Shown one piece after another: positions 7,166-13,410 of a stretch of 18,202 nucleotides of DNA. The notes below the pieces were generated by a model. That model worked only from the letters and a program-made list of their open reading frames with translations, did no database searches and was not told the origin of the DNA. This DNA is from Lachnospiraceae bacterium UBA2734 (GTDB lineage: Bacteria > Bacillota > Clostridia > Lachnospirales > Lachnospiraceae): positions 958-19,159 of the forward strand of contig DEKA01000029.1 in the NCBI GenBank assembly GCA_002353635.1, in the 5' to 3' direction. The translations under genes and the position numbers were made by a program. Positions within the stretch are counted from its first letter, which is position 1, and the number at the start of each line of letters is the position of its first letter.

Positions 7166-7169
7166 AGTA
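7147..7169. repeat. Palindrome 2 overlapping the IS promoter spacer and -10 box; possible operator
   Basis: TACTAATAT (7147-7155) and ATATTAGTA (7161-7169) form a perfect 9-bp inverted repeat around ATTGT. It covers most of the spacer and the whole -10 box, the usual place for a repressor operator. No regulator is proven. Confidence 0.55.
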
Positions 7170-7189
7170 GTGTAAAGGAGGTGATCCCT

Positions 7190-7555
7190 ATGTCAACTGT
7201 CTACCAAACCAACCCAAAGACTGGCGTGACGTACGCATACTCGACGGTCTCATATTGGGACAAGGAGGCCAAACGTCCCCGCAATAAGAGAGAATACCTT
7301 GGCCGAGTTGATCCTATTACAAAGGCGATTATTCCCAAAAAGTCTCATGGGAAAAACGATGCTTCAAGAGAAGCGGGGCCAAATGATGCCGACGATCTGA
7401 AAGCGGTTGTTAAGAGGCAAAACAGGGAACTTGAACAGAAAGATCGGCAGATTGCAAAACTGCAGGAAGACCTGACGGCACTTCAACAAAGATACCGTGC
7501 AGCATCTGAACTGCTGCATGAGATTGCAAAAACAATCTCTTCTTCCGCTTTCTAA
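7190..7555 (+). CDS. IS-borne small accessory protein of unknown function
   Basis: The start is set at ATG 7190 (121 residues) because AAAGGAGGTGATC (7174-7186), a full match to the anti-Shine-Dalgarno end of 16S rRNA, lies just upstream. An earlier in-frame ATG at 7115 precedes the promoter and is unlikely. Residues 1-50 (YAYSTVSYWDKEAKRPRNKREYLGRVDP) look like the short beta-rich N-terminal segment seen in some other transposase families, for example IS1634-like proteins. Residues 65-105 form a charged heptad-like coiled coil (KRQNRELEQKDRQIAKLQED), and a short helix ends the protein. I see no catalytic motif and no similarity to classical IS66 TnpA or TnpB. It lies 10 nt before the transposase start, so the two are probably cotranslated. 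A DNA-binding or transposase-partner role is inference. Confidence 0.8.
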   Translation: MSTVYQTNPKTGVTYAYSTVSYWDKEAKRPRNKREYLGRVDPITKAIIPKKSHGKNDASREAGPNDADDLKAVVKRQNRELEQKDRQIAKLQEDLTALQQRYRAASELLHEIAKTISSSAF

Positions 7556-7565
7556 GGGAGCTATT

Positions 7566-9380
7566 ATGAATCAGTCTGACCTGATCCGAGAACTGAAATT
7601 TCAAAATAAAATTCTTCGTGACCAGGTTGAGGCATTCCGAAGTGGGCAGAAATTCACACAGCTGAGAGATCAGTACAAAGCTTTATGTGCGGAACTGAAA
7701 CGCCAGATCGCCAAGAAAGAGAGAGAAAACGCAGAGCTCCGGGCAAGAATGTCAAAATCCAGAAAAACGTGGATGGAGGTCAACGAGGACGTTATCGAGG
7801 AGAAGAACGCTGCTGTTGCAAAGATGCAGACAGAGATTGATCGTGCACATGCGGCAGAGCAACGTGCCAAAGAGGAAGTTGCAAAGCTCCGAGAAAAGCT
7901 TTCGAAGATGGAATCCGACCTAATTAAGACCCGCATGGAGTTGGATGCTGCACGGACAAGGATCAAGGAACTTGAGGTCAAGACGAGCACCGACTTTACG
8001 AACTCGTCGAAGCCTTCTTCGAGTGACCCAAACCACAAGACAATTGTGAATAACAGCCGGGAGAAGACAGACCGCAAGCCGGGCGGACAGCCAGGCCATG
8101 AGCATCATCCGAGGAAATGGGCAAAGAAGGTCTCTGCTACCGTGCAAATCCCTACCGAAGAGAGATACCTTGATACAAGTCTCTATAAGCCTACGGGAAG
8201 GACAGTGAAGAAACAGGTTATATCCGTTGCCTTTAATGTCTTTGTAACGGAATACGTGGCAATGGAGTACGTGAATCTGAAAACAGGTCAGAGGGTGCAC
8301 TCTACATTTCCCGATAACCTCACGGATGACGTCACCTATGACGGCTCAGTCAAAGCATTGGCGTATCTGCTGAATCATGGGCTGTATGCGTCTGTCGACA
8401 AAACCCGGAAGTTTCTCAGTGACATCTCTGATGGTGATCTGAATCTTTCCAAGGGTCTAATCTCAAACCTGTCTCAGCAGTTTTCAAAGATAACGGCGGA
8501 ACAGCGAAGGGACATCTTCAAAAACCTGCATGACGCAGATGTGATGCATGCGGACTTTACTTTTGGCCGCGTCAATGGAAAGCAGGGGACAGTTCTTGTG
8601 ATGGTCAATGCAGAGGATGGTACGGTTATGTACCAGCAGAAGCCCGCAAAAGGGAAAAAGGGGATAGAGAATTCTCCGCTCGTAGGCTATGAGGGAACAA
8701 CGGTTACGGATCACGAGAGCATTCTGGTGAAGCAGGGGAGCAAGGAGCAGGAATGCCTTGCGCATGTGTCACGGTATGCTAAAGGCGGACAGGAACACGA
8801 GCCCTCCAAGATGTGCTTTTCAGACCTCAGAAAGTGGGTTTCAGAAAGCGTTGGTTACCGAAATGATGTAATTGCCGGAAAGAGGGAGAAGGACGATGAA
8901 TACACTAGGGAGCTGAAGGACAGAATGGACAGAATCGTTCGGGATGGAATGAAAGAATATGAGAAGGATCCTGCGCCTGCGTACTACAGGAATGGGTACA
9001 ATCTGATCAAAAGGATGAGCGAGCATCCGGAGGATTATCGCTTGTTTCTGAATGATTTCGCGGTACCTCCAACCAACAATAGAGCAGAATCTGCAGGAAG
9101 GAAGATCAAGCGGAAGTTCCACCAGGTGATGGCGTTCCGAAGCGATGACGGGCTGAAGTATTTCTGCGACGGTCAGACGATCATCCAGACTCTGAAGAAG
9201 CAGGAAGGGAATGTGTACAGGAAGCTGAGCGAAATCTTCGAAGAAGGACGTGGTGCCACGGTAAAACCCATCTATGTCTATGTTGAGACAGATGATGAGA
9301 CCGATAATGGCGGGAGGCAATCGAAAAATAAAAAAGCTGTGCCGCATGTTTCGAAGAAGACGATCTGCATCGAAATCTAG
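7566..9380 (+). CDS. IS66-family DDE transposase (TnpC type)
   Basis: This enzyme would cut and join the ends of its own element. The start ATG 7566 (604 residues) has AAGGGAG at 7554-7560; the frame is open back to 7497, but that part overlaps the upstream gene. A long heptad-rich coiled coil fills about residues 1-145. The hallmark RKPGGQPGH is at residues 170-178. The core has candidate catalytic D330 (MHADFT), D382 (TDHES), the CLAHVSRY block, and E508 in NNRAESAGRK. The cysteine-pair zinc finger usually found after GGQPGH in IS66 proteins is absent: no cysteines are present there. The C-terminal tail is basic and serine-rich. The frame is uninterrupted, so the protein could be active. 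Family assignment is firm; the subgroup is uncertain. Confidence 0.92.
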   Translation: MNQSDLIRELKFQNKILRDQVEAFRSGQKFTQLRDQYKALCAELKRQIAKKERENAELRARMSKSRKTWMEVNEDVIEEKNAAVAKMQTEIDRAHAAEQRAKEEVAKLREKLSKMESDLIKTRMELDAARTRIKELEVKTSTDFTNSSKPSSSDPNHKTIVNNSREKTDRKPGGQPGHEHHPRKWAKKVSATVQIPTEERYLDTSLYKPTGRTVKKQVISVAFNVFVTEYVAMEYVNLKTGQRVHSTFPDNLTDDVTYDGSVKALAYLLNHGLYASVDKTRKFLSDISDGDLNLSKGLISNLSQQFSKITAEQRRDIFKNLHDADVMHADFTFGRVNGKQGTVLVMVNAEDGTVMYQQKPAKGKKGIENSPLVGYEGTTVTDHESILVKQGSKEQECLAHVSRYAKGGQEHEPSKMCFSDLRKWVSESVGYRNDVIAGKREKDDEYTRELKDRMDRIVRDGMKEYEKDPAPAYYRNGYNLIKRMSEHPEDYRLFLNDFAVPPTNNRAESAGRKIKRKFHQVMAFRSDDGLKYFCDGQTIIQTLKKQEGNVYRKLSEIFEEGRGATVKPIYVYVETDDETDNGGRQSKNKKAVPHVSKKTICIEI

Positions 9381-9620
9381 AGAAGCCAGAAGGAGGCAGA
9401 GGGATTGGTCGGTGAGGCACTGGATCGGATCCAGTGCCGACGTTCAGAGACTGCCAGAAGGGAAAAATACAATTTCAAATGAAATCAGTTAGATTTCAAA
9501 ACTTGTGACTTGGGGTGCGACAATTTTCATCTCACCCCTGACACCCCGCGACGCCTTTATTTCACGGGGTTTTGGGGATGCCCATTTTTCTCGAGTCAAA
9601 AGGGACTGAATCTGCTGAGC
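9381..9620. other. Structured non-coding right part of the IS
   Basis: No gene is supported in these 240 bases. They hold several inverted repeats: a 23-bp near-perfect palindrome at 9416-9438 (GGCACTGGATC, G, GATCCAGTGCC); GAAATC/GATTTC at 9481-9497; GGGGTG/CACCCC at 9512-9538; and ACCCCG/CGGGGT at 9543-9570 followed by TTT. The last could be a weak terminator for the transposase. The others may be protein-binding or RNA-structure elements near the end. Confidence 0.5.
9416..9438. repeat. 23-bp near-perfect palindrome in the IS tail
   Basis: GGCACTGGATC and GATCCAGTGCC flank a single central G. No T-run follows, so it does not look like a terminator. Confidence 0.7.
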
Positions 9621-9633
9621 CGTGAACTGTAAC
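9616..9633 (-). repeat. Right terminal inverted repeat of the IS
   Basis: Read on the minus strand it is GTTACAGTTCACGGCTCA, matching the left end in 16 of 18 positions including the outer 13. Confidence 0.93.
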
Positions 9634-9641
9634 CCTTCACC
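9634..9641 (+). repeat. Right copy of 8-bp target site duplication
   Basis: CCTTCACC directly follows the right inverted repeat and equals 7010-7017. Confidence 0.95.
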
Positions 9642-9658
9642 CGCAGGCGGTCCGATGA
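9634..9658 (+). pseudogene. mtaB: Displaced ancestral 3' end of mtaB
   Basis: Joining mtaB up to 7017 with the sequence from 9642 continues the frame as CAC CCG CAG GCG GTC CGA TGA. This gives the ancestral ending LLHPQAVR and a stop at 9656-9658. The remnant is no longer translated with mtaB because the IS provides an earlier stop. Confidence 0.85.
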
Positions 9659-9677
9659 TTGAATCGGCCTTTTGTTT
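9649..9677 (+). terminator. Ancestral mtaB terminator, now beyond the IS
   Basis: GGTCCGAT (9649-9656) pairs with AATCGGCC (9662-9669), including one G-U pair, around the loop GATTG, followed by TTTTGTTT. The hairpin overlaps the ancestral mtaB stop. It now separates the IS from ireB and should block outward transcription from the element. Confidence 0.8.
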
Positions 9678-9687
9678 AGTGTAGAAT
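9659..9687 (+). promoter_or_regulatory. Candidate promoter for the ireB operon
   Basis: TTGAAT (9659-9664), a 17-bp spacer and TAGAAT (9682-9687) make a plausible SigA promoter that overlaps the mtaB terminator. A second option is TTGTTT (9672-9677) with TATATG (9695-9700), also 17 bp apart. A hairpin (GGCT..CGGG/CCCG.AGCC, 9710-9731) lies in the resulting leader. Confidence 0.45.
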
Positions 9688-9776
9688 AACGGAGTATATG
9701 GAGAAATGCGGCTTTCGGGGAACCCGGAGCCGGGAAGATAGAAAGGCGGCAGTGCCGCAGGAAAGAAGTGCAAGGT

Positions 9777-10067
9777 ATGGAAAATTATTATTCTGAAGAT
9801 GATCTGGGCAGCACCCAGTACTTCAAGGTAAAGCCGGACGAGGAGAGCGGCGTCAAGAAGGTGCTCTCCGTCGTCTATGAGGCGCTCTCCAAGAAGGGGT
9901 ATGATCCCGTAAACCAGATCGTCGGCTACATCATGTCCGGCGATCCCACCTACATCACCAACTACATGGGCGCCAGATCCCTGATCATGAAGGTGGAGCG
10001 GGATGAGCTCGTGGAGGAGATTCTGGAGGACTACATCCGCAACAATCACTGGGCACCGGAGAACTGA
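9777..10067 (+). CDS. ireB: IreB family regulatory phosphoprotein (DUF965)
   Basis: IreB is a small cytosolic protein that, in Enterococcus faecalis, is phosphorylated by the PASTA kinase IreK and negatively affects cephalosporin resistance. The start ATG 9777 (96 residues) has AGGAAAG at 9759-9765; GTG 9768 is too close to that site. The family core is unmistakable: GYDPVNQIVGYIMSGDPTYIT (residues 41-61), then ARSLIMKVERDELVEEILEDYI. The N-terminus has a possible phosphoacceptor threonine, T13 in GSTQYF, in the region where the enterococcal protein is modified; this is inference. It is the first gene of a long codirectional cluster and lies 5 nt before ruvX, the same order as in B. subtilis (yrzL-yrrK). 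The C-terminal HWAPEN tail is not part of the conserved core. Confidence 0.92.
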   Translation: MENYYSEDDLGSTQYFKVKPDEESGVKKVLSVVYEALSKKGYDPVNQIVGYIMSGDPTYITNYMGARSLIMKVERDELVEEILEDYIRNNHWAPEN

Positions 10068-10072
10068 TTCCG

Positions 10073-10576
10073 ATGAGAGTGATGGGACTGGATTACGGCT
10101 CGAAGACGGTGGGCGTTGCCCTGTCCGACGAGCTGCTCCTGACCGCCCAGCCGAAGGAGACTATCTGGCGGGATCGGGAGGGAAAGATCAGGAAGACCCT
10201 GGTGCGCATCGAGGAGCTCGTTGCCGAGTACGATGTGCGCCTTATTGTGGTGGGTCTTCCCCTGAACATGAACGATACTGTCGGGGAGCGGGCAGAAGCT
10301 GCACTCGCCTTCCGCGACAGGGTAGAGCGGCGCACCTCTGTGCCCGCGGTGATGAGCGATGAGAGGCTCACCACGGTGGAGGCCGATGAGATGCTCGACA
10401 GGATGGGAATCCCGCGGGAGGACCACAAGAAGTACAACGATCAGGTTGCAGCGAATATCATTCTGCAGGAGTACATGGAGAACCACCGGGAGGAGATGAA
10501 AAAGCTCCTTACGGAGTCCGGCACGCCTGCAGACAGTGTAAAGGAGGTTTCATCTGAGCAGGGAACAGAAGAATAA
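10073..10576 (+). CDS. ruvX: Holliday junction resolvase-like / pre-16S rRNA nuclease RuvX (YqgF)
   Basis: RuvX/YqgF is an RNase H-fold nuclease linked to 5' maturation of pre-16S rRNA. The start ATG 10073 gives 167 residues; GGAG at 10058-10061 is a modest site, and coupling to ireB 5 nt upstream may help. Motifs are MGLDYGSKTVGVALSD with the first catalytic aspartate at residue 6, the IVVGLPLNMN strand, the DERLTTVEA motif, and DQVAANIILQEYM with the final acidic residue. The C-terminal tail (about residues 142-167, acidic and serine-rich) extends beyond the usual 135-140 residues. Part of that tail is encoded by DNA that also carries the ribosome binding site and first codons of rnj, so the two genes overlap by 23 nt and are likely translationally coupled. 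Confidence 0.93.
   Translation: MRVMGLDYGSKTVGVALSDELLLTAQPKETIWRDREGKIRKTLVRIEELVAEYDVRLIVVGLPLNMNDTVGERAEAALAFRDRVERRTSVPAVMSDERLTTVEADEMLDRMGIPREDHKKYNDQVAANIILQEYMENHREEMKKLLTESGTPADSVKEVSSEQGTEE
10541..10556 (+). promoter_or_regulatory. Ribosome binding site and apparent CTG start codon of rnj
   Basis: AAGGAGG (10541-10547) sits 6 nt before CTG 10554. The frame is closed just upstream by TAA 10539-10541, and no ATG, GTG or TTG lies between that stop and ATG 10623. The CTG start keeps the conserved LKIIPLGGLEQIG segment; ATG 10623 would delete it. Confidence 0.7.
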
Positions 10577-12221
10577 TGCCAGGCTTAAAATCATTCCCCT
10601 GGGAGGACTGGAGCAGATCGGTATGAACATCACTGCCTTCGAGTACGAGGACAGCATCATCGTGGTCGACTGCGGCCTTGCCTTCCCTGAGGACGACATG
10701 TTCGGAATCGACATGGTCATTCCGGACGTGACCTACCTGGAGAACAATCTCAGCAAGGTCAGGGGGTTCGTCATTACCCATGGACATGAGGATCACATCG
10801 GGGCCCTCCCCTACGTGATCCAGAAGATCAATGTCCCGATCTATGCGACCCGCCTGACCATGGGCATCATCGAGAGCAAGTTTGAGGAGAAAGGGCTCCT
10901 CTCCAGCACCAAGCGCCACGTCGTCAACTTTGGCGACACCGTGACGCTGGGAAAGTTTAAGGTCGAGTTCATCAAGACCAACCACAGCATCGTGGATGCG
11001 GCGGCACTTGCGATCTACTCGCCGGTGGGCACGGTGATTCACACCGGTGACTTCAAGGTGGATTACACCCCGGTGTTCGGGGATGCAATCGACCTGCAGC
11101 GCTTTGCGGAGATCGGAAAGGCGGGCGTTCTTGCTCTGATGTGCGACTCCACGAATGCGGAGCGCCCGGGCTACACCCAGTCGGAGAAGACCGTCGGCGT
11201 CACGATCGACCGGATCTTCCAGGAGCACCAGAGCACCCGCATCATCATTGCGACCTTCGCTTCCAACGTGGACCGCGTGCAGCAGATCATCAACTCCGCC
11301 TACAAGTACGGCAGGAAGGTGGTGATCGAGGGCCGCAGCATGGTCCAGATCATCGACATCGCGCAGAAGCTCGGCTGCATCAAAATCCCGGAGAACACGC
11401 TCATGGGCATCGATGAGCTGCGCTCCTATCCGGATAACAAGACCGTCATCATCACGACCGGCAGCCAGGGTGAGAGCATGGCAGCCCTCTCCCGCATGGC
11501 GGAGGACACCCACAAGAAGGTCAAGATCAAGCCCGGCGACACCATCATCTTCTCGTCCCACCCGATCCCGGGCAATGAGAAGAGCGTCACGAACGTGATC
11601 AACAAGCTCCTCCGGAAGGGCGCGGACGTCATCTTCCAGGATGTGCACGTGTCCGGCCACCCCTGCCAGGAGGAGCTCAAGCTCATCTACTCCCTCGTGC
11701 AGCCCAAGTATGCCATTCCGGTGCACGGTGAGTACCGGCACCTGATCGCCCAGAGCAAGATCGCGGCGCAGCTGGGCGTGCCGAAGGACAACATCTTCAT
11801 CCTGCAGTCCGGAGACGTGCTGGAGCTGGATAAGAAGAGCGCCAAGGTCACCGGAAAGGTCCCGACAGGGGGCGTTCTGGTGGACGGCCTTGGCGTCGGC
11901 GATGTGGGAAACGTTGTCATGCGCGACCGGCAGCACCTGGCGGAGGACGGCATCGTTGTCGTCGCCTTCGCCATCGATGCCGACCACAACCTGGTCTCCG
12001 GACCGGACATCACCTCCCGCGGCTTTGTCTATGTCAAGGAGGCGGATGTCATGATGAATGAGGCCACGGCAGTCGCCGAGAAGGCGATCTTCGACTGCCT
12101 CGACGCGGATGTGACGGATGAGAACAAGATCCGGAGCATGGTCCGGGACGGCCTCTCTGATTTCTTCTGGAAAAAGACCAAGCGCAGTCCGATGATCCTT
12201 CCGGTGATCCTGAACACGTAA
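10554..12221 (+). CDS. rnj: Ribonuclease J (metallo-beta-lactamase/beta-CASP family)
   Basis: RNase J is the main 5'-3' exoribonuclease and endonuclease of many Gram-positive bacteria, acting in mRNA turnover and rRNA maturation. With the CTG start at 10554 the protein is 555 residues, the length of B. subtilis RNase J1. The N-terminal KIIPLGGLEQIGMN strand is followed by the zinc-binding HGHEDH motif (H76, H78, D80, H81). CDSTNAERPGYT and the beta-CASP insertion (about residues 210-370) follow, then SHPIPGNE, a histidine in VSGHPCQEEL and VHGEYRHL. The C-terminal oligomerisation domain ends with SPMILPVILNT. The start at ATG 10623 would remove the first beta-strand and is rejected. The gene overlaps ruvX by 23 nt and is followed after 19 nt by the MltG-like gene. 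Confidence 0.92.
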   Translation: MSREQKNNARLKIIPLGGLEQIGMNITAFEYEDSIIVVDCGLAFPEDDMFGIDMVIPDVTYLENNLSKVRGFVITHGHEDHIGALPYVIQKINVPIYATRLTMGIIESKFEEKGLLSSTKRHVVNFGDTVTLGKFKVEFIKTNHSIVDAAALAIYSPVGTVIHTGDFKVDYTPVFGDAIDLQRFAEIGKAGVLALMCDSTNAERPGYTQSEKTVGVTIDRIFQEHQSTRIIIATFASNVDRVQQIINSAYKYGRKVVIEGRSMVQIIDIAQKLGCIKIPENTLMGIDELRSYPDNKTVIITTGSQGESMAALSRMAEDTHKKVKIKPGDTIIFSSHPIPGNEKSVTNVINKLLRKGADVIFQDVHVSGHPCQEELKLIYSLVQPKYAIPVHGEYRHLIAQSKIAAQLGVPKDNIFILQSGDVLELDKKSAKVTGKVPTGGVLVDGLGVGDVGNVVMRDRQHLAEDGIVVVAFAIDADHNLVSGPDITSRGFVYVKEADVMMNEATAVAEKAIFDCLDADVTDENKIRSMVRDGLSDFFWKKTKRSPMILPVILNT

Positions 12222-12240
12222 ACAGCAAGGAGAGCAGCAC

Positions 12241-12702
12241 ATGGCTAGACCTGAGGCGGGAAGCCGATACGACGACAGGAAGACGTTCCTCGATATCATG
12301 GGAACGATGCTGAAGTACGTTCTGATTATCGTACTCATTCTGGTCTTTATCCGGCTCTCCCAGAAGGCTTATGCCATCGGCTATGCGGTCTTCTCCGAGG
12401 AGACGGTGGACCCCGCGGGCTCGGGCACCGAGGTCTCGGTGGAGATCACCTCCTCCATGACGGTCAATGACATCGGAGACCTCTTGGAGAGTGACGGCCT
12501 TTTGAAGGACGGCTCCGTCTTCCCGTTCCAGGAGCGGTTTTCCTCCTGGCACGGCGAGATCATGCCAGGCACCTATCAGCTCTCCTCCGATCAGACGCCG
12601 GATGCAATGCTCGAGACGATGGCAACGGATTACACCGACGGAGAGACCGGGGCGGAGAACGATCTCGGAAAGGCCCTGAGAGAGGTGCTGTTTTCAGGCT
12701 GA
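12241..12702 (+). CDS. Short MltG/YceG-like membrane protein without a catalytic domain
   Basis: This 153-residue protein starts at ATG 12241 with AAGGAGAG just upstream. A basic N-terminus precedes one transmembrane helix (about residues 19-37, MLKYVLIIVLILVFI), which would place the rest outside the membrane. Residues about 60-125 (SSMTVNDIGDLLESDGLL, then IMPGTYQLSSDQTPDAMLETMA) resemble the LysM-like N-terminal domain of the endolytic transglycosylase MltG, including the GTY-L-S-P/TP-A/E-M-L pattern. The catalytic YceG domain with its glutamate is missing; the frame simply stops after an acidic stretch. Its position between rnj and trmR matches B. subtilis yrrL (mltG) just before yrrM (trmR), which supports homology. 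It may be a binding-only or regulatory paralogue acting on peptidoglycan. The function is inference. Confidence 0.75.
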   Translation: MARPEAGSRYDDRKTFLDIMGTMLKYVLIIVLILVFIRLSQKAYAIGYAVFSEETVDPAGSGTEVSVEITSSMTVNDIGDLLESDGLLKDGSVFPFQERFSSWHGEIMPGTYQLSSDQTPDAMLETMATDYTDGETGAENDLGKALREVLFSG

Positions 12703-12705
12703 GGC

Positions 12706-13410
12706 ATGGAAGACAATCGGGAAACATTTGATCATTCAGATACCATACAGGAAGAGCGCATTCTGACGTTCATGGAATCCATGGGCGGAAGCAATACGCC
12801 CTTTCTTCAGGAAAAGGAGAGAGAGGCTCTGGCGGAAGACATCCCGATCATTCGGGAGCAGACCCAGAGCCTGATTCGTTTTCTTCTGGAACTGCGCCAT
12901 CCAAAGAACATCCTGGAGGTGGGAGCGGCGACGGGCTTCTCCTCGCTCTTTCTCAGAACCTATGCGGACAAAGACGCAAAGATCACGACAATCGAGCGGG
13001 ATCCGGAGCGGGCAGAGCGGGCAAGGCTCCACTACCGGGAGGCCGAGGAAGCGGGTGTGTTTCAGGGAACGTCCGGCATCACGCTCCTCGAGGGCGATGC
13101 GGCGGACATCCTGAAGACGCTGGAGGGGGAATGCGATTTTCTCTTCATGGATGCTGCAAAGGGGCAGTACGGGAACTTCCTCCCGGAGGTTCTGCGGCTT
13201 CTATCCCCGGGCGGCCTCCTTCTCTCCGACAACATCTTCAAGGACGGGGAGATCCTGGAGTCCCGCTTTGCGGTAAAGCGGCGGGACCGGACGATCCACC
13301 GGCGCATGCGGGACTATCTGTATCAGCTGACGCATGATGAGAGGCTGCAGACCCTCCTTTTGCAGGAGGGAGACGGCGCAGCACTCTCCGTGAGAAAGAG
13401 CAATTCATGA
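12706..13410 (+). CDS. trmR: tRNA 5-hydroxyuridine O-methyltransferase TrmR (YrrM), SAM-dependent
   Basis: TrmR methylates 5-hydroxyuridine at tRNA position 34 to 5-methoxyuridine. The 234-residue protein belongs to the class I O-methyltransferase family of COMT type: ILEVGAATGFSS near residues 69-80 is the SAM loop, TTIERDPERAERAR binds the ribose, LLEGDAADIL is motif II, and FLFMDAAKGQYGNFLPEVL with LLSPGGLLLSDNIF holds the metal-binding DA and DN pairs. The start ATG 12706 lies 3 nt after the previous stop, with only a weak ribosome binding site, so translational coupling is likely. The order MltG-like, methyltransferase, U32 peptidase matches B. subtilis yrrL-yrrM-yrrN, where yrrM is trmR. 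The tRNA function is assigned from that context and the family, because other COMT-like enzymes look similar. Confidence 0.87.
   Translation: MEDNRETFDHSDTIQEERILTFMESMGGSNTPFLQEKEREALAEDIPIIREQTQSLIRFLLELRHPKNILEVGAATGFSSLFLRTYADKDAKITTIERDPERAERARLHYREAEEAGVFQGTSGITLLEGDAADILKTLEGECDFLFMDAAKGQYGNFLPEVLRLLSPGGLLLSDNIFKDGEILESRFAVKRRDRTIHRRMRDYLYQLTHDERLQTLLLQEGDGAALSVRKSNS

Larger units (their letters stand above)
7018..9633 (+). mobile_element. Complete IS66-type insertion sequence (2616 bp)
   Basis: The ends are defined by terminal inverted repeats (GTTACAGTTCACG at both tips) flanked by the exact duplication CCTTCACC. Inside are, in order, a terminator-like hairpin, two ACTAA-type palindromes, a consensus-like promoter, a 121-residue accessory ORF, a 604-residue DDE transposase and about 240 bp of structured non-coding DNA. 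Both ORFs are open and have ribosome binding sites, so the element may still be active. It lacks recognisable tnpA and tnpB genes of classical three-gene IS66 elements, and in this respect resembles the transposase-only subgroup. The DNA is clearly more AT-rich than the flanks and its codon choice differs, which suggests arrival from another host. The exact duplication suggests the insertion is not ancient. Confidence 0.94.

Noticed and set aside
7497..7570. Programmed frameshift joining the two IS genes
   Set aside because: The first gene ends in a normal stop and the second has its own ribosome binding site and ATG; no slippery sequence is needed or obvious.
10623..10625. ATG 10623 as the rnj start
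   Set aside because: It would delete the conserved LGGLEQIG strand of the metallo-beta-lactamase fold; the upstream CTG has a better ribosome binding site.
10509..12338. Long minus-strand open frame of about 600 codons opposite rnj
   Set aside because: It mirrors RNase J in a GC-rich region, is dominated by D, H, L, R and V in a low-complexity pattern, and has no recognisable motif; rnj is certain on the plus strand.
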